Below, one piece after another: positions 56,709 through 64,000 of a stretch of 64,000 nt of DNA (positions are counted from its first letter, which is position 1; each line of letters begins with the position of its first letter). The notes under the pieces are model-generated. The model was not told where the DNA came from, searched no databases, and saw nothing but the letters and a program-made list of their open reading frames with translations. The stretch is taken from positions 118,211,979 to 118,275,978 of the forward strand of contig JAIOJX010000032.1 in assembly GCA_022376925.1 (NCBI GenBank), read 5' to 3'. A program made the position numbers and the translations under genes. The DNA is from Tragulus kanchil (Eukaryota; Chordata; Mammalia; Artiodactyla; Tragulidae).

Positions 56709-57479
56709 GACCGGAGACCCTCCCACCTCGCCAGCAAGAGTGGTCACAGTGACCCTTTGCTTGATCCTTTCATGGAATCAGCAAGTTCACTACCTCCCAG
56801 GTCAGTTGATCCTGTGAACTGGCCCCACTAATGTAAGTGGATTATACTTATAAGTATAATGGTTATACTGGAACTTACCTCCTGAGTGTAATTCACAAGT
56901 GCACTTTTTGGGACCACCTGGAACAAGTTTCACTCATCTTCCACATGAAAGCCCTTCAGAGAGTTGGTCTTCAACTTGCAGAATTCCCCTTTGCTTTCAC
57001 TCTGCAGGGCAATCATCCCCATTTGCCTCAACTCCTCCTCACATCTTGTTGTTTTCATACTTTTCTTTATAACCCCTTTCAACTTACTTTTCCTCCCCTT
57101 AAAATGTGGCCCCAGAAGTGAGAAAGTTGACCTTGCATGTGGTCTGGCTACTACGGACACAGCTGTGTGATACCTCCTATGATCTGATAGCATCCTTTCT
57201 CAGTTTTGTCACCTTGCAATGACTTTCTAGAAACATTCTTGCATTGATCCACTTTCAGTCTTCAGGTATTTCTCAGCTGTACTTGCTGTGCCTGGCTTTT
57301 TGAGTACAAGAGAGGGACAGGGGATTTTACATTTGTGCTGTAGCATTTCTTTTGGTTGGCATCTGCTTGTTGTTCTATCCAGCTGAGACTTGAAATTGAT
57401 TTGCAACCGCCTGATCAGATCTTCCTCACCATCTGCACAAGATGTGAAGAAAGAACCTGTGAGACTGACTGGTCCGTGG
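56709..57479. other. Intergenic, no gene seen
   Basis: Unique sequence. Includes the perfect 20-bp palindrome attatacttataagtataat at 56841-56860. No coding gene recognised. Confidence 0.5.
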
Positions 57480-57550
57480 GAAGGGGATCTTGAATTTTAT
57501 GGTGGTCACAGTTAGATGTCAGACATGACTGAATGTCCAAGCATGCACGT
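57480..57550 (+). mobile_element. Bov-tA 3' scrap
   Basis: 'atgtcagacatgactgaatg' followed by a purine-pyrimidine tail leading into (CA)n is the end of a Bov-tA element, a common origin of ruminant CA microsatellites. Confidence 0.7.
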
Positions 57551-57551
57551 G

Positions 57552-57601
<50 letters not shown>
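57551..57601 (+). repeat. (CA)n microsatellite
   Basis: About 51 bases of alternating C-A preceded by (GC)n-like 'gtgcgcgcgc'. Likely polymorphic, and grown from the Bov-tA tail. Confidence 0.97.
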
Positions 57602-57604
<3 letters not shown>

Positions 57605-57605
<1 letters not shown>

Positions 57606-58950
57606 TAGATGATCTGTATCCTCCTCATTTGTTCATCCTCCCCTTTGTTTCTACTCTTACTAAAACTGCATCTCATGACGTGTGCTCTTGGTTCTGCTGC
57701 TGCCTGCTTCCTCAGGGGCCATGCAGTATCACCTCTCTCCCTCTCTTTTGGATTTCCCCCAGTGTAACACACAATCTAAACTCTCTTCTGCCTTAAGAAA
57801 ATGACACTCTCTCCACCTTATGTCCCAATCTTAGATATCTCCTCATCTCACTCCTTCTCTTTATAGCCAAGTTCACGCCTCATAGCCCACAGATATCTGA
57901 TTTCTGTCTTCATTGCTCCATGGAAATTTCTCACATCAAAGCTGCTGATAACTCCTACATTGCATGTTTGAGCAGTTTTCATACCTCTTGCTCTCTGTAT
58001 AGCCTTTAGCATCTATGTACTCTTGGAGGTGGTGGCTTCCTGAACTTACACTGTCAGGCTCTCCTGGCTCTCTGGATGACCTTGTCCAAGCCCATCTCTT
58101 CTCCTGCTGATCTCTCCAGCACTCCTCCTCCAAGATTACATTTTTGAAGCCTCTATGCTTTCTTTGAGCTATCACTGTGAGTTCTCATCCATCCTGTGCC
58201 TTAATTAACTTTAAATGTTTGATCTTCTGCTTAGGTCTCTTTCCTGAGCTCCAAGGCAATCTAATTCTCTGATGGTCAGATCCTCAAGGATACTCAATGT
58301 TTCAAACTCTCTATGTCTATAATAGAATTAGTTATTACCTTATGGCCATTTTCTGCCCCACCCAAAAAACTCTTTCACTTCCACCTGTCTTGTAATGATA
58401 TTACTGTCAACTTAGATATCCAAGTCTGAAACCTCAAGCTCATCCTTGTTTGCTCTCTCCTCCTCACCTTCTGTATCTCTCAGATACCAAGTTCTGTTTA
58501 TTCAGTTTCCTACATCTCTCTTTAATCTTCCTTCTCTTCTTTACTGTTTGGGATGTTGCCCTTCTTAGTTTTCTCCATATCCCTCAACTCCAATACCTTC
58601 TCCTAACCTCCCCCCAAATAGTGGTATTTCTAAAATCTAGGCCTCTGTGAACCACTTCCCTGCTTAAAACTCATCTGATACTTTCCATGGCCTAAATGAT
58701 CAAGTCCATGCTCATTATCAAGGTATATAGTATCTTTTATTTCTATCCTGTGCAAATCAACCTGCCCTCAGATCTTATCGCATGCATTCCCTGGTTGCAC
58801 AAAGCTCCCTCTTCATTTGATCTTTTGTACCTGCTACTCCATTTGCTTGCAAAACTCTTCCTTGAGTTCTTTGCTTAGCTAATTTCTATTTATCTTTTAA
58901 GATTCTTATCATGTGCCCACTTCTTAGAGATAGACTTGGAGAAGCCTAGT
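57605..58950 (+). mobile_element. L2-like LINE fossil
   Basis: Pyrimidine-rich sequence with L2-style phrases in order: 'cttaggtctctttcctgagctcc', 'ccacttccctgcttaaaactc', 'ctttccatggcctaaatgatc' and 'tgcttgcaaaactcttcc'. Frames are broken. The family call is by pattern only. Confidence 0.55.
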
Positions 58951-59074
58951 TTCCAAAGGCTAGTCCAGGAGCTCATTTAATGGGTCCCCATGATCCCCTA
59001 TACTTCCTCTGGTCACTTGAGTACTATTTGTTGTTTATTTATCTCCTTCCTATACATGCCTTTTGAAGACAGAG

Positions 59075-59432
59075 AATTTTTAATAAAACTTTAATTTATT
59101 TATTTGGTTCTTCCAGGCTTTCACTGCTTCCACAGGCTCTTCTTTAGTTGCAGGGAGTGGGGGCTACTCTCTAGTTGAGGTAAGCAGGCTTCTTGTTGCA
59201 GTGACTTCCCTCTTTGTAGAACTCAGGCTCTAGGGCACATGGGCTTCAGTAGTTGTGACACATGGGCTCAATAGTTGTGGCTCTGCCGCTCTAGAGCACA
59301 GGCTCAACAGTTGTGGCTCATGGGCTTAGCTGTTTGACAACATGTGGCATCTTCCCAGATCAGGGATCGAACTTGTGTCTCCTGCATTGGCGGGTAAACT
59401 CTTTACCACTGAGCTACCAGGCAAGCCCGAGG
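59075..59432 (-). mobile_element. CHR-2-like SINE
   Basis: Reverse element like that at 46990: 'gctagttgagg'-type core, repeated 'ggctcaatagttgtgg' units, 'gatcagggatcgaac' and head 'gagctaccaggcaagccc'. It interrupts an L2-like 3' end: 'gaagacagagaatttttaat' before and 'gagggcagagatttttat' after. Confidence 0.88.
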
Positions 59433-59620
59433 GCAGAGATTTTTATTTCTGTATCCCTAGTACTTAGCACAGAGCGTGGATGGCCAGCCCATATTTTTGT
59501 CAGAGTGCTAAATACATTGGAATGTGGTTTGTGTCTTTATTCTTCTATTTCTCCAGAAAGACTGTAAGCTTCTTGAGGATTAGGAATATACCATGCTTGT
59601 TCTCATCTCTCAGTTTTTGT
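59433..59620 (+). mobile_element. L2-like 3' fragments
   Basis: 'gagggcagagatttttatttctgtatccctagtacttagcacag' and 'agactgtaagcttcttgagg' are L2 3'-end signatures. Confidence 0.6.
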
Positions 59621-59759
59621 TTACCATTTGATGAAAGACACCAGGAAGATAAATCGATTGGAATGAACCTTACTGATCTTCTGCTCTGTCCTAGTGACAG
59701 TGCTGTGTGTGCCATGCATATCATATGTTACGTCTCACAGGATCTGTTCCTGTTCCTGG

Positions 59760-59895
59760 TGGATATGATGGAGATTTTACAAAGAAGGAAATGAGGCTCA
59801 AGGAGATTAAATGACTTGAAGAGGGCCACAGACGAAGTACCAAGACCTGAAAGCCAGTCTTCTGACTCCAAATCCCATGCTCCTCCACTAGAACA
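59760..59895 (-). mobile_element. MIR SINE
   Basis: Reverse MIR: 'ttttacaaagaaggaaatgagg', 'gagggccacagacgaagtacc' and 'tcttctgactccaaatccc'. Confidence 0.82.
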
Positions 59896-60782
59896 TGCCA
59901 CCTCCTCTGGAGCCACACACAACAAATCAGCTCTAACTTCTGAAATATAAACTAAACTCTGGAGCTCCCTGCCTATCATAAATCTTGACCCTTGAAAAGA
60001 AAGAGACCCCAAAGTATAGATTACCATTGGGAGGGCTTTTCCCATTAGGCAGAAAGAGTCAGAGACACCAAAGCTGACTTCAAGGCAAAATGACAGCTAT
60101 TATTCAGCCTTAATTATAGCTTTTGAGTAGGGCAGAAAGACTCTTCTTTTCAGTTATGAGCAAGACCAGGAAGAGGCAGAGTGGTGAGGAACTTCATCTG
60201 AAATAAAATCAGATATGAGGAAGTTTCCAGAGACCCCAAAAATTGAATAAACACATACCTGGGTAAAAGTTTCTAAAAACTTTGAATGTTTCTGGAGCTG
60301 TATGTCTTGCCTATATTTCTGACTTGCCCTGCCTATGTATCTGTAGTGATCAAACTTGAAAACACCAAAGGAAAGAGTTTTGAGTGACTGTTTTTGGACA
60401 GGAGAGAGGAGAAAGTTTCAAATCTTCATCATCACACTGTACACCAAGACTAGAGCAGAAGAACCTCAAGCAACGTGCTGTGTGAAGGTGGCCCCTGAAG
60501 CACAAGAAAGCTGGTGGACTTGCTAGGGCTGGTAGAGGGAACAACATGAGAACTTGGAGATTTGGGTAAAAGAATCACATCTGAGAAATAGAAAATGTCA
60601 TAAAGTGTTCCCTTCCCTTCCCTCCACTAATTTAGTGTCAACCTAGGTCGATTTCAATCAATGACCTGCTATTACTACCAAGTAGTATCTAAGTAACCAC
60701 TGACTTCGCCAACAACTAGACAATCATGGTAATTGACATGCATCCTAAGCTGGGTCATTAGTTGGTTCATTTCTGTCTCTGC
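59896..60782. other. Upstream region of OR-C, no gene seen
   Basis: Unique sequence that should contain the OR-C promoter and possible non-coding exon; I cannot place them. No coding frame of note. Confidence 0.4.
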
Positions 60783-60784
60783 AG
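60783..60784 (+). other. Putative 3' splice site before OR-C
   Basis: 'ttcatttctgtctctgcag' is a strong acceptor consensus ending 10 nt before the ATG. Confidence 0.65.
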
Positions 60785-60794
60785 TTAAAGGAGA

Positions 60795-61742
60795 ATGCAG
60801 GACTTTCCCTGGGAGAACCAGAGCTCTGTGTCTGAGTTCATCCTTCTGGGATTCTCCAGGGATTCCCAAATTAATACGATCCTCTTCAACATCTTCCTCT
60901 TCCTCTACCTCTCTACACTTGTGGGCAACGGACTCATTGTCACCTTAATCTACCTGGACTCCCGCCTCCACACGCCCATGTACTTCTTCCTCAGTGTCCT
61001 CTCCATGCTGGACGTGAGCTATGTCACCACCACTGTGCCCCAGATGTTGGTGCATCTGGTCTGTCAGAAGAAAACTATCTCTTATGTTGGGTGTGTGGCC
61101 CAGATGTACCTCTTTCTGGTGTTGGGCATCACCGAGGGCTGGCTGTTCTCTGTCATGGCCTATGATAGGTATGTGGCCATCTGCTACCCACTTAGGTACA
61201 AGGTTCTCATGAGCCCACAGCTGTGTGGGGCAATGGTGGTCTTTTGTGGACTGTGGGGGGTCAGCTGCTCCTTAGTCTACACTGTCTTCACTATGCGCCT
61301 ACCCTACTGTGGCCCAAATGAGATCAATCACTTCTTCTGTGAGGTCCCTGCTGTTCTGAAGCTGGCCTGTGCAGACACATCCCTCAATGACAGGGTAGAT
61401 TTCATCCTGGGTTTCATCCTTCTTCTAGTACCCCTTTCCTTCATTCTGGCCTCTTATATCCGCATCTTTGCCACCATATTGAGAATTCAGTCAGCCCAGG
61501 GACGATTCAAGGCCTTCTCCACCTGTGCCTCCCACATCACTGTGGTCACCATGTTCTGTGGACCTGCCATGTTTATGTACATGAACCCTGGGGCCAATGC
61601 CTCCCCAGAGCGGGACAAGAAACTGGCCCTGTTCTACAACGTCATCTCTGCCTTTCTCAACCCCATCATCTACAGCCTCAGAAACAAAGACGTAAAGAGG
61701 GCTTTCCTCAAGGTAACAGGCTGGAGCAGGACCCCTGAATGA
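60795..61742 (+). CDS. Olfactory receptor, family 2-like (OR-C)
   Basis: Intact 315-residue class II odorant GPCR. Marks: N8-Q-S glycosylation site, LHTPMY at 58-63, C100 for the conserved disulfide, canonical MAYDRYVAIC at 121-130, SY in TM5, KAFSTCASH at 239-247, NPIIYSLRN at 289-297. An extra N-x-S sequon (NAS) lies in the third extracellular loop (PGANASPERDKK). The tail RAFLKVTGWSRTPE closely matches the tail of OR-A, pointing to a shared recent ancestor by tandem duplication. The start is the first Met, 10 nt after a good splice acceptor. It is not covered by a ~1.1-kb duplication, so its single-copy state is trustworthy here. Ligand unknown. Confidence 0.97.
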   Translation: MQDFPWENQSSVSEFILLGFSRDSQINTILFNIFLFLYLSTLVGNGLIVTLIYLDSRLHTPMYFFLSVLSMLDVSYVTTTVPQMLVHLVCQKKTISYVGCVAQMYLFLVLGITEGWLFSVMAYDRYVAICYPLRYKVLMSPQLCGAMVVFCGLWGVSCSLVYTVFTMRLPYCGPNEINHFFCEVPAVLKLACADTSLNDRVDFILGFILLLVPLSFILASYIRIFATILRIQSAQGRFKAFSTCASHITVVTMFCGPAMFMYMNPGANASPERDKKLALFYNVISAFLNPIIYSLRNKDVKRAFLKVTGWSRTPE

Positions 61743-61806
61743 GGCTACTGGAACACAGAAGGCTACAACTCGACTAAAACCATAAGTTCTGTGGTCCTTC
61801 CACCCC

Positions 61807-64000
61807 GTTCTCTTCTGTCATCCAATGGGCAGGCAAGAATCACTGTCTGTTAGGGAAGATGATATGTGAAAAGTAGGTACCTGGGTAGAACATGATGATG
61901 GTTCCACTGGGCTATCCTCAAACATCAAGAGACTCAGATACAGACAACATGCCAGAGAAGGACCCATGTCTAACTCATTTCTGTTTCTCCAGGGCCAAGC
62001 AAAGAATCTAGCAAGTCCAAGTATCATTAACATTTGCTGGTTGAGTAAGTGGGCTTATGAGGACTTGTTACTGTTGTTCAGTTGTTCACTCATGCCCAAC
62101 TCTTTGCGACCCCGTGGACTATCACCCACAAGACTCCTCCTCTGTCAATGGGGATTCTCCAGACAAGAACACTGGAGTGGGTTGCCATGCCGTCTTCCAT
62201 GGGATCTTCCCTACCCAGGATAGAACCCAGGTCTCCTGCATTGCAGGTAGGTTCTTCACCATCACAGACACCAGTGAACTCCCTGTGATCCCATGGACTG
62301 GACTTAGTAAGTCAACTCTAGGTAGATGGGACAAGATGACTCATAGGACCCAGATCAATGACTTTATCTCAATCTAGAGCATGAATAGATCTAAAGAAAC
62401 ATAGTTTCAGGGTAAAGGAAAGATGACTTTAGGAATGGGATTCAAGGATTAGTGATTGTCCATCCAACATTTCTGTGGGGTGTCTCAGTACACAGATGAA
62501 ATGTCATCCAAAGCGAATTGTAGTGGGTTAGAGCTCATGCTTCACACCAAACCATCACTCTGTAAGATTACTGTGAGAAGTTAATGTAGATAATATTTTC
62601 AAAACAATGCTTGATACATTGCATGCTTTATGTAAACATTGCCATTCTTTTTAATATAATTGACTTCTTTTCCCTAACACCTCAATTAAAAAGCAAACAA
62701 CTCAGACCATTTCCACTCAGAAAGGAGTCATTCTACTCTCTGGAAGGGGATAGTTAACAATACAACTGAAAATGTTGGCATTTGTGTATGCCTCATTCTG
62801 GTGTGGATATAGTGAGTTTGGATCTGTCACCATGAACTTAAGAACTCTAAATCAGCAAGACTATAGCAAAATGGATATCAAACAAAGAGGTTGTGATTGC
62901 AAACATGCTCCTCAAAGCCATTGATATTCGCACAGGGTTCTCTTCTGTCATCCAATGGGCAGGCAAGAATCACTGTCTGTTAGGGAAGATGATATGTGAA
63001 AAGTAGGTACCTGGGTAGAACATGATGATGGTTCCACTGGGCTATCCTCAAACATCAAGAGACTCAGATACAGACAACATGCCAGAGAAGGACCCATGTC
63101 TAACTCATTTCTGTTTCTCCAGGGCCAAGCAAAGAATCTAGCAAGTCCAAGTATCATTAACATTTGCTGGTTGAGTAAGTGGGCTTATGAGGACTTGTTA
63201 CTGTTGTTCAGTTGTTCACTCATGCCCAACTCTTTGCGACCCCGTGGACTATCACCCACAAGACTCCTCCTCTGTCAATGGGGATTCTCCAGGCAAGAAT
63301 ACTGGAGTGGGTTGCCATGCCGTCTTCCATGGGATCTTCCCTACCCAGGGATAGAACCCAGGTCTCCTGCATTGCAGGTAGGTTCTTCACCATCACAGAC
63401 ACCAGTGAACTCCCTGTGATCCCATGGACTGGACTTAGTAAGTCAACTCTAGGTAGATGGGACAAGATGACTCATAGGACCCAGATCAATGACTTTATCT
63501 CAATCTAGAGCATGAATAGATCTAAAGAAACATAGTTTCAGGGTAAAGGAAAGATGACTTTAGGAATGGGATTCAAGGATTAGTGATTGTCCATCCAACA
63601 TTTCTGTGGGGTGTCTCAGTACACAGATGAAATGTCATCCAAAGCGAATTGTAGTGGGTTAGAGCTCATGCTTCACACCAAACCATCACTCTGTAAGATT
63701 ACTGTGAGAAGTTAATGTAGATAATATTTTCAAAACAATGCTTGATACATTGCATGCTTTATGTAAACATTGCCATTCTTTTTAATATAATTGACTTCTT
63801 TTCCCTAACACCTCAATTAAAAAGCAAACAACTCAGACCATTTCCACTCAGAAAGGAGTCATTCTACTCTCTGGAAGGGGATAGTTAACAATACAACTGA
63901 AAATGTTGGCATTTGTGTATGCCTCATTCTGGTGTGGATATAGTGAGTTTGGATCTGTCACCATGAACTTAAGAACTCTAAATCAGCAAGACTATAGCAA
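61807..64000 (+). repeat. Tandem direct duplication D19, unit ~1130 bp (runs off window)
   Basis: Copy A 61807-62936; copy B starts at 62937 and continues past the window end. Differences lie inside the Bov-tA portion (agacaagaacac versus aggcaagaatac; ccaggata versus ccagggata). gttc is shared at the breakpoint. Confidence 0.94.
62071..62285 (-). mobile_element. Bov-tA-type SINE (copy 1)
   Basis: Reverse element: 'gttgttcagttgttcactcatg', 'caactctttgcgaccccgtgg', 'gggttgccatgccgtcttcc' and 'tcctgcattgcaggtaggttc'. Second copy about 63201-63416. Confidence 0.9.

Noticed and set aside
4921..64000. The ~1.1-kb duplications as a new mobile element
   Set aside because: Units have no shared sequence, no common termini and no target duplications; each repeats its own local DNA only.

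Overview
The window reads as nuclear DNA of a ruminant (cetartiodactyl, most likely pecoran). The evidence is BovB (RTE) LINE sequence, many Bov-tA SINEs, tRNA-Glu-derived CHR-type SINEs, a young 5'-truncated L1, plus MIR and L2 fossils. The genes are a small cluster of class II, family-2-like olfactory receptors (ORs). Nothing bacterial or organellar was seen. The species cannot be fixed from the sequence alone.

Layout. 1-3.9 kb: an old L1-like tail, a SINE, a purine-rich tract and unique DNA. 3.94-5.77 kb: a 5'-truncated L1 with 20-bp target-site duplications (TSDs). 8-12.6 kb: a minus-strand, 5'-truncated OR pseudogene present in two long copies and one short copy. 12.6-23.4 kb: intergenic DNA with MIR, SINE and L1 fragments. 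23.4-27.6 kb: an intact OR present twice with identical protein, then a third 3' fragment. 27.6-36.7 kb: SINEs and a decayed BovB. 37-44.3 kb: a solo LTR (in whole or part three times), MIRs, a 104-bp tandem repeat and Bov-tA. 45.37-46.35 kb: a second intact OR. 46.7-60.7 kb: SINE- and L2-rich intergenic DNA. 60.80-61.74 kb: a third intact OR. 61.8-64 kb: intergenic DNA.

Genes. The intact ORs all lie on the + strand, each as one uninterrupted coding exon. A plausible 3' splice site sits 10-55 bases upstream of each ATG, the usual OR plan of a non-coding upstream exon plus a single coding exon. They are odorant GPCRs expected to signal through Golf in olfactory neurons. They function as independently chosen alternatives, not as a pathway.

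The dominant unexplained signal is architectural. I count 19 back-to-back direct duplications, each with a unit of about 1.06-1.23 kb, covering roughly two thirds of the window. The units are unrelated to one another: they include L1, OR, LTR, BovB and unique DNA. The paired copies are almost identical, differ mainly by 1-bp homopolymer indels, and have ragged junctions. Divergence inside several pairs is concentrated in the transposable-element part. The simplest reading is a systematic assembly artefact (unmerged ~1-kb overlaps) and not a biological system, so the true locus may be about 43 kb with one OR at 23.5 kb. A real genome-wide tandem-duplication process would be remarkable, but needs raw-read support.
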